Shown: positions 1 through 4,743, counted from the stretch's first letter. The stretch is 5,004 bases of DNA from Candidatus Aenigmatarchaeota archaeon (GCA_016867675.1 VGIZ01000055.1:1-5004); one strand, 5' to 3'. Notes: generated by a model from the letters alone, not told the origin. Translations and numbers: made by a program.

Positions 1-620
1 AGCTCCGCCTTTTCAGGCGCCGGTGCGGGCTTCACGGTCTTCCTGACCTCGCCCGTGATGTCCTGGAACTCCTTCATTATCTTGACCTTGACGCCGATTA
101 TGCCGGGTTTTGTCTGCGCCACCTCAAACCCCTCGTCAACCAGTGTCCTTGACGGCTCGCCCGACTGCTTGAGATAGCCCTCAATGACCTTGGTCTGCAT
201 TGCCTTGCTGCCTGTAATCTTGCCTGAAACTATTATTTCGATGCCGATGGCGCCCGAGTCCATCACCCGCTTAACCGTGAGGTTGGCTATCTTCTTCACG
301 TTGTATCCGCGCTCCAGCGCCGAAGCAATCTGCTTCGCCACTATCTTGGCGTCAAGGTTCGGGTTGTCAATGGTCTTCACGTCAACCTGCGCGTTTTCCA
401 GGTTGAACCGCGCCTTGACAGCGTCGGTTATGGCGTTGATGTTCGCCCCGCCGCGGCCGATTATCCTGCCTGGCTTGTTGGTGTAAATCAGTATCTTCGT
501 TCCCATGGGCGTCCTGATTATCTCGGTCCGCGAGTAGTCGCCTAGCGGGAAGCTCTTCCTGATGAAGTCCTCCATCTCGGCCTCCTTGATGCCCTGCTTG
601 ACGAAGTATGTGTTTATCAT
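1..620 (-). CDS. rps3: 30S ribosomal protein uS3 (archaeal type), C-terminus cut by window edge
   Basis: This is small-subunit protein uS3, an rRNA-binding protein of the 30S head at the mRNA entry site. The 206 codons visible start at ATG 618-620 (MINTYFVKQGIK) and run off the left edge without a stop. A type II KH domain is clear: the GxxG-containing stretch GRIIGRGGANI lies at residues 51-61 and the NPNLDAKIVAKQIASALERG helix region at 87-105. The C-terminal S3 domain shows SGAIGIEIIVSGKITGSKA (122-140) and KPGIIGVKVKIM (171-182). The last visible residues (KPAPAPEKAE) begin the variable tail, so most of the conserved protein is present. The start is fixed by a good ribosome-binding site (AGGTG, 5 nt before ATG) and by a 4-nt ATGA overlap with the stop of the upstream 73-aa gene. 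Identification is secure; only the tail length is unknown. Confidence 0.97.
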   Translation of the reverse strand, partial: MINTYFVKQGIKEAEMEDFIRKSFPLGDYSRTEIIRTPMGTKILIYTNKPGRIIGRGGANINAITDAVKARFNLENAQVDVKTIDNPNLDAKIVAKQIASALERGYNVKKIANLTVKRVMDSGAIGIEIIVSGKITGSKAMQTKVIEGYLKQSGEPSRTLVDEGFEVAQTKPGIIGVKVKIMKEFQDITGEVRKTVKPAPAPEKAE

Positions 621-838
621 CCCCACACCTCTCCCCCAAAACCCAAGAATATGTCCATTTCAATGTTGTCCAATGGCTCCGCTGTCATCAGATTCAGGCT
701 TTCACAATGCGAACAATATTCATGGGTAATTACATGTATCCCCCTTTCTGTGAGATACATCAATATGGCATCTGCTGTCTTTTTATCAACGCGTGTAATG
801 GCGTAATCATGCGTTAACGTGTCTTTGAATGCTATCAT
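617..838 (-). CDS. Unknown 73-aa CxxC protein between uL22 and uS3
   Basis: I do not recognise this small protein. It starts at ATG 836-838, 4 nt after the uL22 stop, with AGGAG (853-849) 10 nt upstream inside uL22, and ends in TGA 617-619, overlapping the uS3 ATG as ATGA. The spacing, both ribosome-binding sites and the direction argue for a real, translationally coupled gene. The N-terminal half contains a likely helix (KKTADAILMYLTERG, residues 19-33) followed by a short strand (IHVIT). Then comes HEYCSHCESL (39-48) with C42 and C45 as a CxxC pair and nearby H36, H39 and H44, a possible metal-binding knuckle. The last part is acidic and hydrophobic (LDNIEMDIFLGFG, 56-68). There is no signal peptide or clear membrane segment. 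Its base composition is visibly more AT-rich than its neighbours, so it may be a later acquisition. Unlike its neighbours it is not basic, so rRNA binding is not obvious. Confidence 0.75.
   Translation of the reverse strand: MIAFKDTLTHDYAITRVDKKTADAILMYLTERGIHVITHEYCSHCESLNLMTAEPLDNIEMDIFLGFGGEVWG
626..631 (-). promoter_or_regulatory. Ribosome-binding site of uS3 inside the preceding small gene
   Basis: On the minus strand the sequence GAGGTG (631-626) lies 5 nt before the uS3 ATG. It matches the archaeal anti-Shine-Dalgarno closely and is the strongest such site in the window. It lies within the last codons of the 73-aa gene, so ribosomes finishing that gene pass over it, consistent with coupled re-initiation at the ATGA overlap. 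Confidence 0.8.
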
Positions 839-842
839 GCAA

Positions 843-1223
843 TCATTTCTCCTGCAGCACGACCTGCACGTGCGTGACCTTCTTCCTCCTGCCGTGCATC
901 TTGAACCTCCTCGGCCTGTAGAAGGTGTAGCCTTCGTGCGCCGAGGCGCTGATTATCATGTTATCGGGGTTGAGCCCCTTGAACTCCGCGTTGCTTTCCG
1001 CTGAATTGAGCAGCCCCATTATCTCCAGCGCTGCCTTGGTGTGGAACCTGCCGTCAATGGAGCGCTTCTCGGACAGCATGCCGAGCAGGAACTCCTTCCC
1101 CTTCCGGAGGTTCATGCCGCTCAGCCTCCTGCAGATGGCGACTGAGTCCTTCGTTGAGATGGGCAGCCCCCTTCCCAGGACTTTCGCCGACTTCTTGTCA
1201 TTCACTTTCATGGCATATGGCAT
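843..1223 (-). CDS. rpl22: 50S ribosomal protein uL22 (short archaeal form)
   Basis: uL22 is a large-subunit protein whose beta-hairpin lines the peptide exit tunnel. The 126-aa product shows family landmarks in order: KSAKVLGRGLPISTKDSVAICRR in two overlapping parts (11-33), the helix LRKGKEFLLGML (39-50), KAALEIMGLLNSAESNAEFKG (63-83), then the tunnel hairpin and C-terminal strand ISASAHEGYTFYRPRRF (91-107) and VTHVQVVL (116-123). Archaeal homologues usually run to about 150 residues and carry a basic loop between the KR and the VKAA-like helix. Here only SIDGRFH remains, so this loop is missing. The start at 1221-1223 is preferred because MPYAMKV aligns with the usual Y-S-V-K beginning and GGAG (1238-1235) lies 11 nt upstream. 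An internal ATG at 1211 is the alternative. It follows uS19 after 39 nt and precedes the small CxxC gene by 4 nt. Confidence 0.96.
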   Translation of the reverse strand: MPYAMKVNDKKSAKVLGRGLPISTKDSVAICRRLSGMNLRKGKEFLLGMLSEKRSIDGRFHTKAALEIMGLLNSAESNAEFKGLNPDNMIISASAHEGYTFYRPRRFKMHGRRKKVTHVQVVLQEK

Positions 1224-1262
1224 GTTATCATATTCTCCATTTCATCTCAATTTCGGTTTCAT

Positions 1263-1646
1263 TTACTTCAATGGCACGAACTTGCTGGACTTGGTCGCGC
1301 CGAAGCCGGGCGCGGAGTGCTCCACCTTCTTCCTTGTCATCGCATACTCGCCGAGCCTGTGGCCCAGCATCTCGGGCTTGATGTCAATCGCGACGAACTC
1401 CTTGCCGTTGTGCACGCCCACCCTGACCCCGACCATCTCGGGAATTATGACCATCTCCCTGCAATGGGTCTTGTGGAATTTCTTCCTGTTCGCGCGGATG
1501 TTCTCCAGCAGCAGCTTCTCCTGCTCTGTCAAACCGCGCTTCAGCGCCCTGCGCTGCCTCGACGGCAGCAGTCTGACAAATTCCTCGGGCTTCATCTTCT
1601 CAATCTCTTCCCAGCCTTTGCCCCTCATCATGAACTTTGTCGCCAT
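1263..1646 (-). CDS. rps19: 30S ribosomal protein uS19 (archaeal type)
   Basis: uS19 sits in the 30S head, where it contacts uS13 and helps form the bridge to the large subunit. The 127-aa product has the archaeal/eukaryotic N-terminal part (RGKGWEEIEKMKPEEFVRLL at 8-27, then SRQRRALKRGL at 29-39). The diagnostic C-terminal half follows: HCREMVIIPEMVG (61-73), VGVHNGKEF (76-84), IKPEMLGHRLGEYAMTRKKV (89-108) and HSAPGFGATKSSKFVPLK (110-127). ATG 1644-1646 is the only sensible start, since the frame stays open upstream to about 1763 but holds no ATG, GTG or TTG. A weak AAGG site lies 8 nt upstream. The gap from uL2 is unusually long for a ribosomal operon (128 nt) and holds a TATA-like element and a striking hairpin set, so uS19 may head its own transcript. 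Confidence 0.97.
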   Translation of the reverse strand: MATKFMMRGKGWEEIEKMKPEEFVRLLPSRQRRALKRGLTEQEKLLLENIRANRKKFHKTHCREMVIIPEMVGVRVGVHNGKEFVAIDIKPEMLGHRLGEYAMTRKKVEHSAPGFGATKSSKFVPLK

Positions 1647-1675
1647 AAATTTCGCCTTGTATTTGTTTACGGACT

Positions 1676-1723
1676 GTCTCTGAGACTGCTGTCTCAGGAC
1701 ATGCCTGAGAGCTTCGCTCTCAG
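1676..1723 (-). promoter_or_regulatory. Mutually exclusive hairpins in the uS19 leader
   Basis: In the minus-strand transcript, alternating CUGAGA and UCUCAG segments form three perfect stems. Hairpin B pairs 1723-1716 with 1712-1705 (8 bp, loop GAA). Hairpin M pairs 1710-1704 with 1698-1692 (7 bp, 5-nt loop). Hairpin A pairs 1697-1691 with 1686-1680 (7 bp, 4-nt loop). M shares bases with both B and A, so the RNA can fold as B+A or as M. In the M state, 1723-1718 can also pair with 1685-1680 around it. GUCUC-A-GAGAC at 1686-1676 is a further near-palindrome. No U-run follows, so this is not a simple terminator. It could be a regulatory leader, a protein-binding site or a dispersed palindromic repeat. 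The pairing is seen directly; the function is inferred. Confidence 0.6.
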
Positions 1724-1760
1724 TTGCATCGCTTGTCGCTCTTGATGTATGCGAGGTATC

Positions 1761-1770
1761 AATTTATATC
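1761..1770 (-). promoter_or_regulatory. TATA-like element, possible internal promoter for uS19-uL22-uS3
   Basis: Minus strand GATATAAATT lies just downstream of the uL2 stop. It resembles an archaeal TATA box. Transcription would begin about 25 nt on, near 1741, giving a leader of roughly 95 nt that contains the whole hairpin set before uS19. The evidence is sequence similarity and its position in an unusually long gap. Confidence 0.45.
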
Positions 1771-1774
1771 AACA

Positions 1775-2443
1775 TCACTGCTTCCTCCTGCCTGTCCTCC
1801 TCGCGCCGAAGGAGCCGACCTTCTGGCCAGGCGGCGCGCTCTTGCCGACCTGCTTCCTTCTCTTCCCGCTGCCTGAGCCGCCGTACGGGTGGTCAACAGC
1901 GTTCTTGGCCAGTCCGGAGGTGGTCGGGTAGTGCTTGCCCCTCGCGTGCTTGAGGTGATACATGACGCCCGCCTTCATGAACGGCTTCTCGCCCGCGCCC
2001 TCGCCTGCGGGTATGCCCAGCATCGCCCTGCAGTCGTTGCTTATCTTCTTCGTTTTCTTCGACGGCAGCTGTATCACCGAATCCTTCTGCGTCTTTGAAA
2101 CCACTGTTGCGAACGTGCCCGGCGCCCTGCAGAGCTTCGGGCCTGAGTTCGGGAACGTCTCCACGTTTGACACGATTGAGCCCTCCTTGATGTCCGAAAG
2201 CTTCATCACGGTGCCGGATATGCTGGCGCCGACCGACATGCCCTCAAGCGCGACCAAGTGCCCCGTGGTCTTGTCGGCATAGGCAATCTCAGCCAGCGGC
2301 GCGTCCATGCGCGGGTTCTTGACAATATCAGTGACAACGCCGCCGACATTCCTGTAGACAAGGTTCGGCCTGAACGCGTAGTTCGGCACGCGGTAGTTTC
2401 CGGCGCCTTTCCCCCTTCGCTGCTGCCTCAGTCTTTTTCCCAT
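1775..2443 (-). CDS. rpl2: 50S ribosomal protein uL2
   Basis: uL2 binds 23S rRNA and is needed for subunit joining and peptidyl transferase function. The 222-aa product begins MGKRLRQQRRGKGAGNYRVP, as in archaeal uL2. It continues with LAEIAYADKTTGHLVALEGM (50-69), the GSIVSNVETFPNSGPKLCRA core (88-107), GTFATVVS (109-116) and EKPFMKAG (152-159). The conserved peptidyl-transferase-proximal segment is AKNAVDHPYGG (179-189), with the invariant His at 185. The end GSFGARRTGRRK (210-221) is typical. It is slightly shorter than most archaeal homologues (about 240 aa). The start is supported by homology and a weak AAGG site 8 nt upstream. It lies 87 nt downstream of uL23 and is followed by the 128-nt structured gap before uS19. 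Confidence 0.97.
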   Translation of the reverse strand: MGKRLRQQRRGKGAGNYRVPNYAFRPNLVYRNVGGVVTDIVKNPRMDAPLAEIAYADKTTGHLVALEGMSVGASISGTVMKLSDIKEGSIVSNVETFPNSGPKLCRAPGTFATVVSKTQKDSVIQLPSKKTKKISNDCRAMLGIPAGEGAGEKPFMKAGVMYHLKHARGKHYPTTSGLAKNAVDHPYGGSGSGKRRKQVGKSAPPGQKVGSFGARRTGRRKQ

Positions 2444-2529
2444 ACCTTTCGCCTTTCCTGTTTGCCGTTCCGTTCCCGAAACTTAATCTCATCATCCTTT
2501 CGTGTCCTGCGCCTGCCTTCTGCACCAAT

Positions 2530-2537
2530 ATTATATC
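2530..2537 (-). promoter_or_regulatory. Weak TATA-like element at the end of uL23
   Basis: Minus strand GATATAAT overlaps the uL23 stop codon. A start site about 25 nt downstream, near 2507, would give uL2 a leader of about 64 nt. AT-rich sequence around a stop codon arises easily by chance, so this is only suggestive, supported mainly by the 87-nt gap before uL2. Confidence 0.25.
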
Positions 2538-3049
2538 ATCCCCAATCTGGTTGCGATATCCGAAGCCAGCACGCCCTCGGCCAGACGGACGTAGGCTTTC
2601 TTCTGGTTCTTCCTGGTTATCTCAACCTTCACTGAGACCACGCGCGCGCCGAAGCCCTTCTCCACGGCTTCCTTCACCTGCGCCTTCGTGGCCTTCATGT
2701 TGACAATGAAAACGAGCACGTTGTTCCTCTCCACAAGGTTCATGCTCTTCTCTGTGAGGTGCGGATACGTCAGCACCACCCACGGGTCGTAGCCCTCCAC
2801 GGGCTTCAGTGCCGCAGGCTTGTCTGCCTTCTTCGGCTGCTCTGCCTTGGGTTTTTCTTCCTTCTTCTGCTCCTTCTTGACATCAGACTTCTTGGCTTCA
2901 GCGGCCTTGGCAGGGGCAGCATCCTTCTTCTCGACCTTGGGCTTTTTTTCCTTCTTTGATGCGCCTTCCTTTTTCTCAGCCTTGCCCGCCTTTATTGACG
3001 CGTCTATCATTGCGTCAAGCTCTGCATCCGAAACTTCCTTCTCAGCCAT
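2531..3049 (-). CDS. rpl23: 50S ribosomal protein uL23 with long Lys/Ala/Glu-rich N-terminal extension
   Basis: uL23 binds 23S rRNA at the peptide exit and is a docking site for SRP and nascent-chain factors. The conserved domain is residues 87-172: DPWVVLTYPHLTEKSMNLVE (88-107), VLVFIVNMKATKAQVKEAVE (111-130), VSVKVEITRKNQKKAYVRL (138-156) and the archaeal ending DIATRLGMI (164-172). That domain alone is the size of a normal archaeal uL23 (about 85 aa). The first 86 residues are extra: a short acidic helix-like start (SDAELDAMIDASIKAG, 7-22) and then a low-complexity tract of K, E, A and P to about residue 82. It recalls the basic extension of eukaryotic uL23 (L23a), though convergence is more likely than homology. 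ATG 3047-3049 is preferred, with AAGG 7 nt upstream. The gene lies downstream of the inserted genes rather than next to uL4, and has its own strong TATA box. Confidence 0.96.
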   Translation of the reverse strand: MAEKEVSDAELDAMIDASIKAGKAEKKEGASKKEKKPKVEKKDAAPAKAAEAKKSDVKKEQKKEEKPKAEQPKKADKPAALKPVEGYDPWVVLTYPHLTEKSMNLVERNNVLVFIVNMKATKAQVKEAVEKGFGARVVSVKVEITRKNQKKAYVRLAEGVLASDIATRLGMI

Positions 3050-3070
3050 AGCATTACCTTTGGATTACTC

Positions 3071-3079
3071 CGATATACC
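3071..3079 (-). promoter_or_regulatory. Second TATA-like element close to uL23
   Basis: Minus strand GGTATATCG is centred about 26 nt before the uL23 ATG, the spacing expected for a leaderless transcript. It is a poorer match than the element at 3164-3171 and has G/C flanks. It could be an alternative start or chance. Confidence 0.25.
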
Positions 3080-3163
3080 AAAAGAAGGGAAACTTTCGTT
3101 GCCCATCAAGCGGTTTTTATCGGGCGCTGCGTTCCGCGTTTGTAAGAGTAATTGATGAGCAAG

Positions 3164-3171
3164 TATATAAA
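3164..3171 (-). promoter_or_regulatory. Strong TATA box upstream of uL23
   Basis: Minus strand TTTATATA is an exact match to the classic archaeal box A. A start about 25 nt downstream (near 3142) would give uL23 a leader of about 90 nt. It lies in the only substantial gap before uL23 and just after the end of the SWIM-like gene, and would let the uL23-onward genes be transcribed independently of uL4. The 143-nt gap (3050-3192) holds no other convincing gene. Confidence 0.6.
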
Positions 3172-3172
3172 T

Positions 3173-3190
3173 AAGAAGCCTCCCGGAAGC
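3173..3190 (-). terminator. Possible terminator after the SWIM-like gene
   Basis: Just past the stop codon the minus strand reads GCTTC-CGG-GAGGC (3190-3178), a 5-bp stem with one G-U pair and a 3-nt loop, followed by TTCTT. A weaker alternative stem (CGGAA/TTCCG, 3200-3184) spans the stop itself. The U-rich tract is short, and archaeal termination depends mostly on oligo-U, so this is tentative. Confidence 0.3.
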
Positions 3191-3192
3191 GG

Positions 3193-4173
3193 TCATTCCG
3201 AAAGGTCAAACATCCTTTCAGGGCCCTCGAGCCCTGTCACCTTGCCCAGAAGCACGCCGTCTTCAACCTTCAGCGGCCTTCTTGCCCTGTTGCCGCAAAC
3301 CACTATGGTCTTTGTTTTCAGCGTGTAGAAGGGGTTGATTATCCCTGTGGGCTCCGGGTATGAAACCCTGAAAGGGGGTGTGTCGCTCCTTTTGTGCGAA
3401 AGTTTCTCCGCCCTGTGGAGCGCCGAGAGTGTGTGTTTGCACCAGACCCTTTCAGGCTTTGAATACTTGAAAATGCTTTCAAAGCCGTCGTATTTTTCCT
3501 TGCCTCTTGCGCCCCTGTGGAACTGGTCCTTGCATTCGCAGTTTGCCTGCGTCATAAGCCATTCAATCAGGAAGTCATCGGTTGATGGAAACACCCTCAA
3601 CGTTATCCTGTAATCAGGCTCGCCGCTCACCGAAGGGACATGGACATATCCGTCTGCAAAGAGATAGTCAAAGTCCATCCTGTCGCCATAAAACCTTTCA
3701 AAGAAGAAGGCCTCCGGAAAGACATCGAATGAAATTATGCTGTGCGTTTTTGTTCTCGGATCCCAGTACCCGACACCCCTGCATGCGCCATTGAGAAGTT
3801 TTTCCCTTGCACCTGAGTTTCCGAGCACCTCCCTCATGGCTTTTCTGGGCGTGAGACGCCTCTCCCTTATTTCAGTCTGCGTTGTTCCGTATCTGGTGAG
3901 GTCTACCTCAGGTCCGAACCTTTTGAATCTGAGGGCAGTGTCCAGAGGAAGCGTCCTCCCTCTGCTTATAGCAACAGCCGACCTGTCCCATATCTGATAT
4001 CTTCCGTGTTCATCCGGGATTATGAGCCCCCTCCTGTCAGCCTTCATAATGGCGTCGGCCACATCCCTGTCGCTAAGCCTGTCATAGGCCCTGAGGTCCA
4101 CGGGATTCCTGTATCTTTCCCTTATCTCGCCCACTGTCGGCAGATTCGTGTCAAAATATTCCCTTACGTCCAT
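3193..4173 (-). CDS. SWIM-like zinc-finger protein of unknown role, inserted in the ribosomal cluster
   Basis: This is a 326-aa cytosolic-looking protein with no signal peptide or membrane segment. Near residues 212-247 it has CEC, 30 residues, then CKH followed by TLSALHRAEKL. This is the CxC-xn-CxH pattern of SWIM zinc fingers, including the typical CKH-helix ending; the spacer is a little longer than usual. Strand-rich sequence (YVHVPSV, YRITLRVF) precedes it, as in SWIM domains, which generally bind DNA or proteins. The N-terminal part has a possible winged-helix-like stretch (LSDRDVADAIMKADRRGLII, then HGRYQIWD, about residues 33-63). The C-terminal 60 residues contain strands (KTIVVCG) and no motif I know. 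I chose ATG 4171-4173 over an upstream TTG at 4191 because a TATA-like element lies about 24 nt before it, fitting a leaderless mRNA. Its target and process are unknown. Confidence 0.85.
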   Translation of the reverse strand: MDVREYFDTNLPTVGEIRERYRNPVDLRAYDRLSDRDVADAIMKADRRGLIIPDEHGRYQIWDRSAVAISRGRTLPLDTALRFKRFGPEVDLTRYGTTQTEIRERRLTPRKAMREVLGNSGAREKLLNGACRGVGYWDPRTKTHSIISFDVFPEAFFFERFYGDRMDFDYLFADGYVHVPSVSGEPDYRITLRVFPSTDDFLIEWLMTQANCECKDQFHRGARGKEKYDGFESIFKYSKPERVWCKHTLSALHRAEKLSHKRSDTPPFRVSYPEPTGIINPFYTLKTKTIVVCGNRARRPLKVEDGVLLGKVTGLEGPERMFDLSE

Positions 4174-4193
4174 CCCACACTCTTGAAGCAAAG

Positions 4194-4201
4194 AAATAAA
4201 A
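4194..4201 (-). promoter_or_regulatory. TATA-like element of the SWIM-like gene
   Basis: Minus strand TTTTATTT is centred about 24 nt before ATG 4173. No Shine-Dalgarno site is seen, so the mRNA may be leaderless. If so, the TTG at 4191 would lie upstream of the transcript start and could not be used. Confidence 0.4.
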
Positions 4202-4269
4202 GGGGAACAACATAGCCTGCTTCAGCTTATCCAGAGTCCTCATGTCGCCGAGGTCGAAGCAATCAGCCG

Positions 4270-4277
4270 TTATAAGA
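4270..4277 (+). promoter_or_regulatory. TATA box of the plus-strand 147-aa gene
   Basis: TTATAAGA is centred about 25 nt before ATG 4298. No ribosome-binding site lies between them, again the pattern of a leaderless archaeal transcript. Together with the element at 4194-4201 it makes the 124-nt region 4174-4297 a divergent promoter region. Confidence 0.5.
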
Positions 4278-4297
4278 CTTTCTGCTAATGTGCTTAC

Positions 4298-4741
4298 ATG
4301 GTGATATTCTGGCTTGAAGAACGGTACAGGAAGCTTTTTGGTGAAACCTGTGATGAAGAAGTAATGCCTTATGTAGGATGTGACGGCATCCTCATGGGTG
4401 GGTTGGATAATTCCGGTGTTCTTGCGAGGATAGGCAAGCAGTTTGTCCTCGGACGAAGAAACATCTGGATACCCAAGGGAACCGAGCAGGAGATTCCGTT
4501 CGTGCGCATAGACAATAACTCCATGTACAACAGCGGACTTGTTCTGACACCGTATAATGAAAACGATGTCAAGTTCCATCTCGGGACAAAGACCATAGAC
4601 AAAAGGACCAAGCTTGCGCGGGTCGAACTCCTCGGCGCGGATACCGACGATTTCGTCGGCAGGGTTTTCAGAACATACAGGGACAGCCTAGTGCTGAAGC
4701 GCACGGAAAGGGATAAAAGGCTTGTCCTGTATGAAGCATGA
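4298..4741 (+). CDS. Unknown 147-aa protein, convergent with uL4
   Basis: I do not recognise this protein. It is the only plus-strand gene in the window. Codon choice looks genuine and like the neighbours (AGG for Arg, AAG for Lys, GAC/GGC/CTC well used), while the overlapping minus-strand frame gives an implausible protein. The sequence is hydrophilic and probably rich in beta strands: GILMGGLDNSGVLARIGKQF (30-49), RRNIWIPKGTEQEIPFVRID (53-72), SGLVLTPYNENDVKFHLG (79-96) and DSLVLKRTERDKRLVLYE (129-146). There are two cysteines (C18, C28) but no metal-site pattern, no signal peptide and no transmembrane helix. An in-frame stop at 4286-4288 limits the N-terminus; ATG 4298 is favoured by the TATA spacing, with GTG 4301 as the neighbour. 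The stop lies 2 nt from the uL4 stop. Its head-to-head position with the SWIM-like gene suggests the two may be functionally linked, which is inference only. Confidence 0.8.
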   Translation: MVIFWLEERYRKLFGETCDEEVMPYVGCDGILMGGLDNSGVLARIGKQFVLGRRNIWIPKGTEQEIPFVRIDNNSMYNSGLVLTPYNENDVKFHLGTKTIDKRTKLARVELLGADTDDFVGRVFRTYRDSLVLKRTERDKRLVLYEA

Positions 4742-4743
4742 AG

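Noticed and set aside
382..663. 93-codon minus-strand frame over the uS3 start
   Set aside because: It is an out-of-frame reading of uS3, whose own frame carries the KH domain motifs.
958..1683. Long plus-strand open frame of 241 codons
   Set aside because: It lies antisense to uL22 and uS19, both secure by family motifs. The product is Ser/Leu/Phe-rich, typical of the complement of a GC-rich gene.
1647..1763. N-terminal extension of uS19 through the hairpin region
   Set aside because: The frame is open, but no ATG, GTG or TTG occurs in it, and the family N-terminus matches the start at 1646.
2328..2528. 66-codon minus-strand frame spanning the uL23-uL2 gap
   Set aside because: It runs into uL2 in the wrong frame, and the product is a low-complexity Arg/Lys/Glu sequence with no ribosome-binding site.
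3065..3106. 13-codon frame (MGNESFPSFGISE) upstream of uL23 as a regulatory leader peptide
   Set aside because: It has no ribosome-binding site and no codon run that would suggest attenuation, and frames this short arise by chance. It is mentioned only as part of the leader.
4151..4579. 142-codon minus-strand frame overlapping the plus-strand 147-aa gene
   Set aside because: The plus-strand frame has better codon use and a well-placed TATA box. This frame yields an odd, Phe/Tyr-rich product and overlaps the start of the SWIM-like gene. Only its last part (4200-4285) looked coding-like and is noted as a finding.
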